Notes under the pieces: generated by a model
The model's database searches: none
Told to the model about the DNA's origin: nothing
What the model saw: the letters and a program-made list of their open reading frames with translations, nothing else
Part shown: in pieces, positions 18,727-27,306 of the stretch
Layout: each line of letters begins with the position of its first letter
Numbering within the stretch: position 1 is the stretch's first letter
Position numbers and translations under genes: made by a program
From: JAAEPI01 sp965212145
GTDB lineage: Bacteria > Bacteroidota > Bacteroidia > Cytophagales > Cyclobacteriaceae
NCBI GenBank assembly: GCA_965212145.1
Contig: CBDBUY010000009.1
Coordinates: 620,001-684,000, forward strand
DNA length: 64,000 nt
Direction: 5' to 3'

Positions 18727-18752
18727 GCTATCTTTCGCCAAAACCATCCTGA

Positions 18753-20081
18753 ATGACTCTCAAAGAGCAAATCACCGACGTTAAGCGTTTTTTTTATGTG
18801 GACTTGTGGAGTGTCAAACTCAGTGAGTTGTCCTGGAAAAAGAGACAGCTGTACATATTCCTGCGAGTCTGGATAATCACCATTGCTGAATTCAAGAAAG
18901 ACCGCATCGGAGAGAAGGCTTCTAACCTGACTTATTTCTCCTTGCTATCCATAGTACCTGTTATTGCGATGGCCTTTGGCATTTCCAAAGGTTTCGGTTT
19001 AGAAAAAATCCTGGAGAAGCAATTGGCCAAGTTTTTTTCCGGACAGGAAGAAATCCTAGCCAATATTATGGAATTCGCGCAGCGAATGATTGACTCGGCT
19101 AACGGAGGAGTGATCACAGGAGTTGGTCTTGTGGTATTGCTCTATTTGGTCATGCGGTTGCTGAACAATATCGAGGTGACCTTCAATGTGATGTGGGACA
19201 TCAAAAAGCACCGCCCTCTACACAGAAAGCTATCGGATTATATATCCGTAATGATTTTAGGGTTGTTGCTGATTTTACTGTCCAGCAGTGCCACGGTATA
19301 TATACTCACAGAAGTGGACAAGCTAGGGGATTCTTCAGGGATCAGCGAAATCAAATCGGGGGTAGTGTTCTTGATCAAACTAGTACCCTATGCACTTATT
19401 TGGTTGCTCTTGTTTTTGCTCTATTTGATTTTCCCAAATACTCGAGTCAAGATATGGCCGGCGCTGATAGCAGGTATAGTTGCCGGGTCTGCTTATCAGC
19501 TTACTCAATGGGGATTCATCACATTCAATTTTGTCTTCAGTAGGTACAATGCCATCTATGGGAGTTTGGCCATACTGCCGCTCTTTTTGATTTACATTCA
19601 GCTGAGCTGGTTCATTGTGCTGATGGGAGCGGAATTGGCGTATGCGATGCAGCATTACCACGTATGGGTGCCTGATCATGATGGCCTCAAAATGAGTTTG
19701 AAACATCGGAAAAAGATGGCACTGATTATCATGCATCGGATCATTAAGCGCTTTGAAGAAGGTGAGAAACCCATCAGCGTGAATGAACTCTCAGCCATGG
19801 GAAGCGTGCCGTCTCGGTTCATAGCAGAGATCGTGTATGAATTGGAAAAAGCCGGACTCGCAAGCCGTATAGAAGGGGAAAAAGGAGAGGACCTATTCCA
19901 GCCTGCATTCGATATTCATCAGATGACGGTTCAGTCGGTTATAAATCAGTATGAAGGAGATGGAGTAGGCGAGTTTGATGATTCTCGTTCAGAAGCTTTT
20001 GAACATTTAGACATGTCCCTGAAAGAAATGGATGAGATCGTCAAGAAGTCAAACAAGGACATCCTGCTCAAGGATCTATGA
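18753..20081 (+). CDS. YihY/BrkB family inner membrane protein with C-terminal winged helix
   Basis: The 442-residue protein has six membrane helices between about residues 45 and 300. Family blocks are ASNLTYFSLLSIVPVIAMAF near the start, the RLLNNIEVTFNVMWDIKKHRP loop, SRYNAIYGSLAILPLFLIYIQ and WFIVLMGAELAYAMQHY. Residues 320-400 form a small winged helix (ISVNELSAMGSVPSRFIAEIVYELEKAGL). The family was once called RNase BN; that activity is not supported today and the function is unknown. Its end overlaps the end of the convergent DUF4442 gene by six bases. Confidence 0.88.
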   Translation: MTLKEQITDVKRFFYVDLWSVKLSELSWKKRQLYIFLRVWIITIAEFKKDRIGEKASNLTYFSLLSIVPVIAMAFGISKGFGLEKILEKQLAKFFSGQEEILANIMEFAQRMIDSANGGVITGVGLVVLLYLVMRLLNNIEVTFNVMWDIKKHRPLHRKLSDYISVMILGLLLILLSSSATVYILTEVDKLGDSSGISEIKSGVVFLIKLVPYALIWLLLFLLYLIFPNTRVKIWPALIAGIVAGSAYQLTQWGFITFNFVFSRYNAIYGSLAILPLFLIYIQLSWFIVLMGAELAYAMQHYHVWVPDHDGLKMSLKHRKKMALIIMHRIIKRFEEGEKPISVNELSAMGSVPSRFIAEIVYELEKAGLASRIEGEKGEDLFQPAFDIHQMTVQSVINQYEGDGVGEFDDSRSEAFEHLDMSLKEMDEIVKKSNKDILLKDL

Positions 20082-20564
20082 CTTTCGTTGCTTGAACGAC
20101 CAGGTAAACTCGAATTCCGAGACCACTGTCCCATCGGCAAGGGTGCCCACAGTTTTAAAAGTTGCGGTTGAAGATTCACCGGATTCAATACACTTCTGTA
20201 CCGCCTCGAACGCTTTGGGATTGTCTTGACAGGTGAAGTATGTTCGTCCGTTTGCCTTCTTCATGAAGTTGGCCTTCAAGTCTACGATGATAAAAGCCAC
20301 GGAAGGCGAATGACTATGGACGGCAATCATGCAGGCCGATGCAGTGGATAGCTCAGCGGCCATACTCTGCACAGCAAAATAGATCGATTTGAAAGGATTC
20401 TTATTTAGATTTTTGAACGGAACAGATACAATCGTTTGCTCCTCGGTCAACTCTCTGATCCGCAGGCCTGCCAATAAACCCATTGGGAGTTTGAACAGCA
20501 TGAACATCCTCAGCTTTCCATGATTAAGGACCTTACGCGCTAGGGCTTTTTGCTGTTCGTTCAT
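20076..20564 (-). CDS. DUF4442 hot-dog fold protein
   Basis: The 162-residue protein resembles the DUF4442/PaaI-like thioesterase group: a basic N-terminal helix, VSVPFKNLNKNPFKSIYFA, then the long central helix 'VQSMAAELSTASACMIAVHS' and four strands to the C-terminus. The hot-dog fold usually acts on acyl-CoA or acyl carrier protein thioesters, but the substrate is unknown and I see no distinct catalytic motif. It overlaps the convergent upstream gene's end by six bases and is 76 bases from the signalling operon to the right, so it is probably separate. Confidence 0.75.
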   Translation of the reverse strand: MNEQQKALARKVLNHGKLRMFMLFKLPMGLLAGLRIRELTEEQTIVSVPFKNLNKNPFKSIYFAVQSMAAELSTASACMIAVHSHSPSVAFIIVDLKANFMKKANGRTYFTCQDNPKAFEAVQKCIESGESSTATFKTVGTLADGTVVSEFEFTWSFKQRKS

Positions 20565-20639
20565 TGGTTTGAATTTTCTGAGATATAGAACTCAGTATAA
20601 AAACGACGAAGTTATAGAAAGGGGGGAATAACCGACGAT

Positions 20640-21140
20640 TTATGTCTCTACATCGTCACCAAGAATTTTCCTCTTTTCCTGATTTAGGAAGTATCTCTCC
20701 AAAGTAGACTCCAATCCTTTTACCACAAAGAATAGAATAAGTAGTATTCCTAGCCCGACAAACGGAATATCGATGTATTCATCAATGAGTGGTTCAAGGA
20801 AAACTTGTTCCGCAATGAATAGTCCTAAAGCCACAACCAGCATGATCCCAGCAGCTTTCCTTCCAACCCGAGCCTTGGCTAGTTGCAGGACCGTTTGCTC
20901 TAGTTCATCGTTCTTATTTGTGATTTCGTGATTTTGCTCACGAATTTGGATGTTGGCGTTATCAAGTTTTTTCTGAAGTCGATCGCTGACCCGTGTGATA
21001 ACTTTTGCTTGAGCTACAAGCTCTTCGTACTGATCGGAAAATTCGTCGAGATCTTCTTTTAGGATGGTATGGGTTTCGAGCTTCGATCGAAACTTCTTGA
21101 GATTATCGATCTCTTCGTGATAAAGCTCATATCTATCCAT
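20640..21140 (-). CDS. Coiled-coil membrane protein, third gene of the siaB-siaC operon
   Basis: The 166-residue protein has a long coiled coil (about residues 5-90, YELYHEEIDNLKKF and onward to NDELEQTVLQLAKARV), then two membrane helices (about 96-118 and 126-146), and a short basic tail. The cytoplasmic coiled coil would project from the membrane. It starts 12 bases after the siaC stop, so it is probably co-transcribed with siaB and siaC. I do not recognise the family. It may link the soluble partner-switch proteins to the membrane, but this is inference. Confidence 0.75.
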   Translation of the reverse strand: MDRYELYHEEIDNLKKFRSKLETHTILKEDLDEFSDQYEELVAQAKVITRVSDRLQKKLDNANIQIREQNHEITNKNDELEQTVLQLAKARVGRKAAGIMLVVALGLFIAEQVFLEPLIDEYIDIPFVGLGILLILFFVVKGLESTLERYFLNQEKRKILGDDVET

Positions 21141-21152
21141 ACCGCTGCAAGA

Positions 21153-21551
21153 CTAGTCTTCAATTTCGATAAAATTAAATTCTAAATCTAAAAGGTCACT
21201 GTAATCTTCGCCCGCTTCCATCATGTCTTCGTCGAACTCCTCGTAAAACCAGTTTATCTGAATTTCTCGATCGCTTTCGCGAATGCGAACCAATCTTTTG
21301 AAGATGTCAAATAAGCATTTTGATGAACTGGTATTGAAATACTCAAATGCGAAATTGGCCGTGAATTGCTCGCCACCGGACTGAGCATACTCGTCAAGAC
21401 CCTCAATTATTCTTTGGTAGAACTGAATGGCATTTTCTGGGCTCGACCTTCCCCTCATTTCCAAGATACCTTCTTCCGGATCAAAGTTGATCAGGGGTGT
21501 TACCCGTGAAGGCTCCATAAATATTCTCTCCATTTTTGATTCAGGCTGCAT
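21153..21551 (-). CDS. siaC: SiaC-like regulatory phosphoprotein (DUF1987)
   Basis: The 132-residue protein has the DUF1987 pattern: TPLINFDPEEGILEMRGRS, the helix SPENAIQFYQRIIEGLDEY and the motif FEYFNTSSSKCLFDIFKRL. In Pseudomonas aeruginosa, SiaC is phosphorylated by SiaB at a threonine in the same NTSS motif and dephosphorylated by SiaA; unphosphorylated SiaC activates the diguanylate cyclase SiaD. The equivalent residue here is Thr74. It sits 8 bases after the siaB stop. There is no GGDEF protein in the window, so the output partner differs or lies elsewhere. Confidence 0.85.
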   Translation of the reverse strand: MQPESKMERIFMEPSRVTPLINFDPEEGILEMRGRSSPENAIQFYQRIIEGLDEYAQSGGEQFTANFAFEYFNTSSSKCLFDIFKRLVRIRESDREIQINWFYEEFDEDMMEAGEDYSDLLDLEFNFIEIED

Positions 21552-21559
21552 TCTCGTTA

Positions 21560-22120
21560 CTAAATTAATCGAGGTAATCGGACTTGGAATGTGAAATATG
21601 AAACGTTATTGGTGACTGGCTGAAATTTATATCTCAATTTCTCACCGCCTGTTTTTCTGGCAATATCTATAAATCCTAATCCGCCGGTTCCTTTTTCTGA
21701 AAAAGCTTGCTCGTTCAAAACGCGCTTATAGAGTCCTCTTAGCTCATCAGCAGGTACACTGTTGATCTCGTCTAACCTCCTTTTGATGAATTCCACTTTC
21801 TCAGTAGGAACATAATTACCAGTTTGAAGACTATAGAATCTTTTCCTAGCGGCGATCATGATCAAAGCCGAGCGATTATCATAGGTGCTGATTCTCATCT
21901 CATCTGCATTGACCTCATCCAGGTGGTAATACAAGTTCTGAATGCACTCCGTGGAGACATTGTAAAACTTCTTCTTCACACGCCTGTTCTCCTCTAATTC
22001 TTCGAGACGCTCCTCCAATGTGGAAATTATTGATGTAACCAAATCAAATGTCAATTCTCCCTTATATAGCAGAATGATATTTTGATCATAGATATTCTTA
22101 TAGCTTCTTAGGTAATCCAT
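21560..22120 (-). CDS. siaB: SiaB-like protein kinase
   Basis: The 186-residue protein is built on a GHKL ATPase-like fold as in SiaB, the kinase that phosphorylates SiaC. An N-box-like TECIQNLYYHLDEV lies at 57-70 (Glu58 and Asn62) and a glycine-rich lid EKGTGGLGFIDIARKTG at about 142-158. An anti-sigma-like regulator with this fold is the alternative, but the siaC gene directly downstream fits SiaB. It is divergent from the histidine kinase gene, with a 212-base gap, and probably heads the operon siaB-siaC-coiled coil. Confidence 0.8.
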   Translation of the reverse strand: MDYLRSYKNIYDQNIILLYKGELTFDLVTSIISTLEERLEELEENRRVKKKFYNVSTECIQNLYYHLDEVNADEMRISTYDNRSALIMIAARKRFYSLQTGNYVPTEKVEFIKRRLDEINSVPADELRGLYKRVLNEQAFSEKGTGGLGFIDIARKTGGEKLRYKFQPVTNNVSYFTFQVRLPRLI

Positions 22121-22293
22121 TATTCATGATGCGGTGAAACCAATCAGAAAGTAAGCACTATTTTCTGAATCCGACAAGCCTCAAAGACAATAAAGGCTTC
22201 TTACGGCCGCAAGGATGCAAGGTCATGTTGGTAGTAACACCTAATTTATATTGCCCACTATGTGACATCACCGATTTTTAAAATGTGAGTTCC

Positions 22294-22301
22294 TATATTT
22301 G
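22294..22301 (+). promoter_or_regulatory. Candidate promoter of the histidine kinase operon
   Basis: TATATTTG matches TAnnTTTG exactly; the T-rich stretch at 22275-22279 lies near the -33 position but is not a clean TTTG. The leader would be about 25 bases. The gap 22121-22332 shows nothing else beyond a weak AAGCCT/AGGCTT hairpin. Confidence 0.45.
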
Positions 22302-22332
22302 AAATTGAGGATAACCAAAAACCAGCCTTGTT

Positions 22333-24243
22333 ATGAAAAAGGATCTTTACGGAGTAGCCTATATAATCACCTCTCTACTGATTTTAGGAGCTATTTTCTA
22401 TTATCAACTCAAGCTTCAAGGGGACATTGTCAAGTCATTTAATCAGAGTGATGAATTAATTCAAATCTCCGCACGTCAAGAAGCTTATGCCCAACAAATC
22501 GCCAAAGCGGCTGCTGGTATGGGCTATTCCATGGCTTTAGCAAATGCCAGCTCGGAGAACAACTTTGTTGGATTCCAACGGCAACTTAGAAATGCACTTA
22601 ATGGTCTCCGTGAAGGGAATGAAACATTGATTAGAGGTGATGAAACTACTGGAATCGATAAACCCACCGAAACAGCAGAATACGACAAATTAAAAGATGA
22701 TATTCGGCCACTTCATTCATTATTCACCTCAACAGCCAACACGCTTAGTAGTGCGCAATTCAGTGATGACCTCACTGATCAACAGGTCATAAGAAACGAA
22801 ATAAGCGTTTTGCTTAATAATGAAAGCCGCTACTTGAACGAGTTGAGAAGAAGATCAGATTACTTTTTGAGCGCTGGAAAGGGGCAGGAAGCATCCATTG
22901 GTTTCGTCGAGCAAATTGCGCTGGGTAGTTTGGTAGCTCTTTTCATTCTCCAGGGTTTTGTCATCTTCCGTCCATTGTGGAGATTGGCGAGCGAGAATTT
23001 CGAAACAGCAAACAAGGCGTTTGTGAAGGTGAAAAAATCGGAGCAGGAGCTTCGGGTGAGTTATGAGAAACAGAAGAAAGCAAACAAGCAACTCCTTATC
23101 TCAAGACATCAGCTTGCTGCCAACTTGAAGAAGTTGAAAGTCTCGGAGGCCAAGTTGCTGAAGAGTACCCAGGAACAAATCAAGATCAACGATCAGTTGA
23201 TTCATGCTCAGGAAGATTTGAAAGAAGCATATGGTAAGCTGGAAGGTTCTGAAGAGGAAATCAGAGCAATGGCCGAAAAGCAACTAGAGGACAATGAGAA
23301 ACTATTCTTGGCCGAGAAACAAGTTCAGGAAGCGCTGAAACAGGAGCAGAAACGACGAGAAGAACTCAATCAAGCAATCGAAAGCCTAAAAGGTGCTCAG
23401 TCTCAATTGGTACACTCTGAGAAAATGGCATCATTAGGTCAGTTGACTGCTGGAATTGCCCACGAGATTAATAACCCGATTAACTTCATCTCAAGTGGAA
23501 TGAAGTCTGTGGAGTTCACACTGGATGCCGTACGTGAGATTTTGGCCAAGTATGATGAGTTAGAAAATAATCTGGATAAGGCTGATCAAATCTTAAAAGA
23601 GGTCAAAGAACTGAAAGAAGATCACGAGTACGAAGAAATCATGGGAGAACTTGACGTGATGGTTCGTGACGTGAATTACGGCGTGACCAGAACCATTGAA
23701 ATCGTGAAAGGTCTGAGGGTATTCTCCAGACTGGATGAGGAGGAGATGAAGCGTGCCAATATCAACGAAAACCTGGATGCCACGTTGGTACTACTGCGTA
23801 ATAAGACCAAAAACAGAATTAAGGTGTCTAAGTACTACGATGACAACATGAATGAGATTGATTGTTATCCTGGCCAGTTGAATCAGGTCTTCATGAACAT
23901 TATCAATAACGCGATTCAGGCCATTCCAGAAGAAAGAGAGGATGGAGAGATCGTATTATACACCGAAGAAACCGCCGACGAGGTGAGCGTGAGAATTAAA
24001 GATAATGGGGTTGGTATTCCGGAAGATGTCAAGAGCAGAATTTGGGAACCTTTCTTCACGACTAAAGCTGTTGGAGTCGGTACGGGACTGGGGATGTCGA
24101 TTTCTTACAGTATCATTGAGAAGCACAATGGTAGAATTGAACTTGATAGTGAAGTAGGAAATGGTACTGAATTTTCGATTACTATTCCTAAGAATGCACG
24201 AGAAGTGGCAAAGAAAGAGTCAGTAGCATCTGCTCAAAACTGA
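22333..24243 (+). CDS. Membrane sensor histidine kinase
   Basis: The 636-residue kinase has a membrane helix at 6-24, a periplasmic helical sensor region of about 165 residues, a second helix at about 192-210, then a long coiled coil (220-365). The HisKA block EKMASLGQLTAGIAHEINNP places the phosphorylated histidine at 377. The ATPase domain has the N box (LNQVFMNIINNAIQAI), G1 DNGVGIPED, F box FFTTK and G2 GTGLGMS. The helical sensor resembles the four-helix type of chemoreceptors. The next gene, 30 bases on, is its likely receiver partner. Confidence 0.92.
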   Translation: MKKDLYGVAYIITSLLILGAIFYYQLKLQGDIVKSFNQSDELIQISARQEAYAQQIAKAAAGMGYSMALANASSENNFVGFQRQLRNALNGLREGNETLIRGDETTGIDKPTETAEYDKLKDDIRPLHSLFTSTANTLSSAQFSDDLTDQQVIRNEISVLLNNESRYLNELRRRSDYFLSAGKGQEASIGFVEQIALGSLVALFILQGFVIFRPLWRLASENFETANKAFVKVKKSEQELRVSYEKQKKANKQLLISRHQLAANLKKLKVSEAKLLKSTQEQIKINDQLIHAQEDLKEAYGKLEGSEEEIRAMAEKQLEDNEKLFLAEKQVQEALKQEQKRREELNQAIESLKGAQSQLVHSEKMASLGQLTAGIAHEINNPINFISSGMKSVEFTLDAVREILAKYDELENNLDKADQILKEVKELKEDHEYEEIMGELDVMVRDVNYGVTRTIEIVKGLRVFSRLDEEEMKRANINENLDATLVLLRNKTKNRIKVSKYYDDNMNEIDCYPGQLNQVFMNIINNAIQAIPEEREDGEIVLYTEETADEVSVRIKDNGVGIPEDVKSRIWEPFFTTKAVGVGTGLGMSISYSIIEKHNGRIELDSEVGNGTEFSITIPKNAREVAKKESVASAQN

Positions 24244-24273
24244 ATCAACCTTTAACCTTAAAAAATACCCGAA

Positions 24274-25524
24274 ATGGAACTGATGGAAGCAGAAGTGAAG
24301 ACCTCAAAAGACAAGGAAAAGTATGAGGTTTTATACGTGGATGATGAAGAGGTAAATCTCCGTGGCTTCAAGGCTAATTTTAGAAAGTACTTTAAAGTAC
24401 ATACAAGTACAAGTCCTGCAGAGGCGATTGGAATCCTGAAGGATAATAATATTCAAGTAGTTATCACGGATCAGCGGATGCCAGAGATGACAGGAACAGA
24501 ATTCCTGGAAAAAATCCTCCCGGACTATCCAGATGTGATCAAGATTATTTTGACGGGATTCACTGACATTGCGGCCATTCAGGATGGAATCAACAGGTGC
24601 GGAATTTACAAATACATCACCAAGCCATGGGATTTTGATGAGATGAAAGCCACACTTGATAAAGCGTTCTCCATGTATCAGGAATCCAAAGACGGTGAAC
24701 AACAAGTCAAGGAGCTTCAGGATACCAATGTGGAGTTGGAGAAAAAAGTGGCTGAAAGAACCAAGGAACTTCATGAAGTCAACAAGCAACTGATCGATAG
24801 CATCCGATACGCCGGAGAACTACAGCGTTCAATGCTTCCCGCAGGCAAGCAGCTTGAGAGAATTTTTGACGAGCATTTCTTGCTCTACGAAACCAAGTAT
24901 CTCTTCAGCGAGGAATTTATTTGGGCATCTAATTACAATTTCAGGAATGAGGACTTTTCATTCGTGATTCTTCTGGAATTTGAAGGAAAAGGATTGGTTG
25001 GATCGTTAAAAACACTGATCGCTGATTCTATTTTGAATGAATTGGTACACGATAGAAAGTGTGTCCATGCCGGTGATATTGTAAAGTATCTCAAGGAAGA
25101 CCTAGACATGGTCGGGTCAAATGAGCTAAAATGTAATATCAAGATGGCCGCATTGGTGATTGATAATTTTAATCGGTCACTTGAGTTTGCCGGGTTGAAT
25201 GAAGACATGATCTTCTACAATAGCAAAGGAGAGGGTCAGGTCATCGAAGGATCCAAAACTGACGATCCCGATGAGGTGAAAGTGCACAAAGTAGATTACG
25301 ATGCGGACGGGGCTTATTACCTGTTCACGAATGGTTTCTTTAAGCAGCAAAACGAGGATGGCATCAAGTTCTCTTATGAGAAATTCCAAGAGATGGTACG
25401 AAGCGTACATGATGAGGATATGGCTGATCAGCTTGATCTTTTGCAAGTAACTTTAAGCGACTGGACCAAGCAGTCCGGGTTGGAAGATGATTTAACTGTA
25501 ATAGGCTTTAGGCTCCCAGAATAG
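24274..25524 (+). CDS. Response regulator with degenerate SpoIIE/PP2C-like output domain
   Basis: The 416-residue protein starts with a receiver domain (10-130): acidic pair in VDDEE, phosphoacceptor Asp66 in VVITDQRMPEMTG, Thr94 in IILTGFTD, Lys117 in YITKPWD. A coiled coil (140-175) ends in DSIRYAGELQRSMLP, the linker typical of SpoIIE phosphatases. Residues 200-416 follow the PP2C pattern but most metal-binding positions are lost: the usual ADCTGHGVPG is LEFEGKGLVG (234-243), the TDG motif is TNG, and only the C-terminal LEDD is kept. It is probably an inactive phosphatase-like domain that binds a partner. It is encoded with the upstream kinase. Confidence 0.85.
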   Translation: MELMEAEVKTSKDKEKYEVLYVDDEEVNLRGFKANFRKYFKVHTSTSPAEAIGILKDNNIQVVITDQRMPEMTGTEFLEKILPDYPDVIKIILTGFTDIAAIQDGINRCGIYKYITKPWDFDEMKATLDKAFSMYQESKDGEQQVKELQDTNVELEKKVAERTKELHEVNKQLIDSIRYAGELQRSMLPAGKQLERIFDEHFLLYETKYLFSEEFIWASNYNFRNEDFSFVILLEFEGKGLVGSLKTLIADSILNELVHDRKCVHAGDIVKYLKEDLDMVGSNELKCNIKMAALVIDNFNRSLEFAGLNEDMIFYNSKGEGQVIEGSKTDDPDEVKVHKVDYDADGAYYLFTNGFFKQQNEDGIKFSYEKFQEMVRSVHDEDMADQLDLLQVTLSDWTKQSGLEDDLTVIGFRLPE

Positions 25525-25529
25525 AATAG

Positions 25530-25757
25530 ATGAAGGCGATCAAGATTAAGAATTGGTGCTTAGAAAACATAACTCCTCAGTCATGGTCAAGAATCGTGTT
25601 GAGGACATTGCCTCAGTTACGCGAGCATGGGCTGGACCTGAAGGAAGTGGAAAACCCGGATGAGAATCTGGAGTTGAGTGACGAGGTGATGGAAATCGTC
25701 GAAGAAGCGATGGACGACCTTTATCAGCTTAAAATTGACGAAGAGGTCATGGGTTAG
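25530..25757 (+). CDS. Small acidic protein at the end of the kinase-regulator operon
   Basis: The 75-residue cytoplasmic protein begins MKAIKIKNWCLENITPQSW and becomes strongly acidic (ELSDEVMEIVEEAMDDLYQ). It starts 5 bases after the regulator stop, so it is very likely translated with it. Its last 4 bases overlap the end of the phosphatase gene on the other strand. The length, acidity and predicted helices would fit a small partner or inhibitor protein. I do not recognise the family. Confidence 0.65.
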   Translation: MKAIKIKNWCLENITPQSWSRIVLRTLPQLREHGLDLKEVENPDENLELSDEVMEIVEEAMDDLYQLKIDEEVMG

Positions 25758-26718
25758 ATTTCAAAGCCAAGAACAAGGATGTCATCCGTTTGAGCTGTGG
25801 TTCCCATCCAATCATCCAGTTTTTCTTTCATTAGTCTTTCCTGTTCTTCCATCGAATTTCCTTTACTGCTGTCGGCAATTAATTCGTGAAATTTCTTTGC
25901 CATGAACCGCTTATCTGATTCCCCGCCGAACTGGTCTTTGTATCCATCTGATGACATATAGAGTCGATCACCCTTTGCTAATTCAATTTTTTCAGGAGTG
26001 AATTGTTGTTCAACCTCTTTCTCATTCCCACTCATTCTTCCGATAGTGACCTTAGGACTTGAGTAAGTATACATTTCGTCATCTCGGATCAGATGAAGTG
26101 GGATTCCTGCCCCGGCAAAATTCATTTCCAGCGAGTCCAGATCAATGACGCAAACTCCGGCTTCTAGTCCATCGTGTCTTTGCATCTCTGCTTTCGCATC
26201 CCGATAGAGTTCGAATTTTATGGCTTTATCTAACCTGGCAAGGATTTTTTCAGGCTCAATGTAATTCTGATAATAAATGATGTTAGTCAGTTGATTGGAA
26301 CTGACCATGGACATAATGGCGCCTGGGACACCATGCCCCGTGCAATCAGCAGCAATGATCACGGCATGCTCTCTTCTTCTTCGGTCCTAATTCGTTCGAA
26401 CCAGTAGAAGTCGCCGACTAACTACATCCCTGGGACGATAATATTAACAGCTTATCATTGAACACCTTAGTGAGTGTTCGGGGATCCGGAAGCATAGAAT
26501 GCTGAATCCGTTTCGCATAAATTATACTCTCGTTAATTTCTTTCAGAGCCTCTTGAGACGCACCACCCGATGGAGACCCGCCGTGCTTGGAGAGTTGTTT
26601 CAATAATTCTTTCTGATCTTCTAATCTTTTCAGAAGATCCCTGGGTGGTTTTGTCCAGCGTTCTGGCGATTTTCTCTATCTCGTGCTCGAGCAGGTTCAG
26701 TTTTTCATTGACTTCCAT
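25754..26718 (-). pseudogene. SpoIIE/SiaA-like serine/threonine phosphatase, reading frame broken by four insertions
   Basis: The ATG at 26718 (MEVNEKLNLLEHEIEKIA) opens a frame that is interrupted at about 26640, 26429, 26416 and 26370. Removing five bases (G, G, C and a GA pair) gives one 319-residue frame: a coiled coil, the linker NESIIYAKRIQHSMLP, then VVSGDFYWFERI and the PP2C core ADCTGHGVPGAIMSM, a GLEAGVCVID block, YMSSDGYKDQFGG and QTDDILVLGFEI. All metal-binding acids are kept, so the restored enzyme would be active. The 202-residue C-terminal part is the longest intact frame. SiaA is the phosphatase of SiaC, and siaBC lies 3.6 kb away, so this is the likely third partner. The breaks may be sequence errors. 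Confidence 0.8.
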
Positions 26719-26840
26719 CTAGGCTGTTTTAGCTATGGATTCTAAAATTAATCTTTAAAAATGGCTTTTGCCCAAATCGGACTGGAATTCAAAAAAGTCC
26801 GAAAATATAGCTATTGTTGGGGTACAGATTGAAGTTATAT

Positions 26841-27306
26841 ATGATGAAAAATTGGTTGTTATCAATTCTCCTAATAACAGGGGCGCATGTTGTCACAAGT
26901 CAGAGCTTTATCCATATACAAGTCTGAAAAGGATGTTGTGAGAACAACACAAATCATTGAAGAAATTATCAAAAGAGAAAGGTTTGATTTTTTTTCGAGA
27001 CGGTTTCCCACGATAAGATCGCAGAGGAAAGGGGAGTTGAGATACCCCCAATGCGAGAGATTCTTTTTTGAGGATGGTGATTTGACCACCTCCTTGATTG
27101 AGTGTCAGCCGACTACCGCGCTTGATTTACCATTGAAAATTCTGGTTTGGGAGGAGCATGGAGACGTGTACCTGGCGTACATAGATCCACAGTTTATGAA
27201 GAAGCGGTTCATGCTTCAGGGCTGTGAAGAAATCATCGATGACATGGGAAAATTACTTGCCAGACTGACTATAGATGCCACTCGCGCTATTCAATCGGAA
27301 GACTGA
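26841..27306 (+). pseudogene. DUF302 exported protein, reading frame broken by three insertions
   Basis: The gene starts with a signal peptide (MMKNWLLSILLITGAHVVTS) at 26841 but the frame stops at about 26929. The rest is read in other frames: the segment with SEKDVVRTTQIIEEI, one with TVSHDKIAEERGVEIPPMRE and one with LDLPLKILVWEE. Removing one base at 26919, two T from the T8 run at 26988-26995 and one T from the T6 run at 27064-27069 gives 153 residues that read as a complete DUF302 domain. Function of DUF302 is unknown. The longest unbroken stretch (26887-27306) lacks the signal peptide and has a wrong-frame middle section. Confidence 0.75.

Noticed and set aside
25754..26718. Programmed frameshifting in the phosphatase gene
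   Set aside because: Four separate breaks with different contexts, and similar breaks in two neighbouring genes, argue for sequence error or decay rather than one recoding site.
26778..26816. Inverted repeat TCGGACT/AGTCCGA between the phosphatase and DUF302 genes
   Set aside because: A 7-base stem with a 12-base loop in the middle of the error-prone stretch; too weak to interpret.
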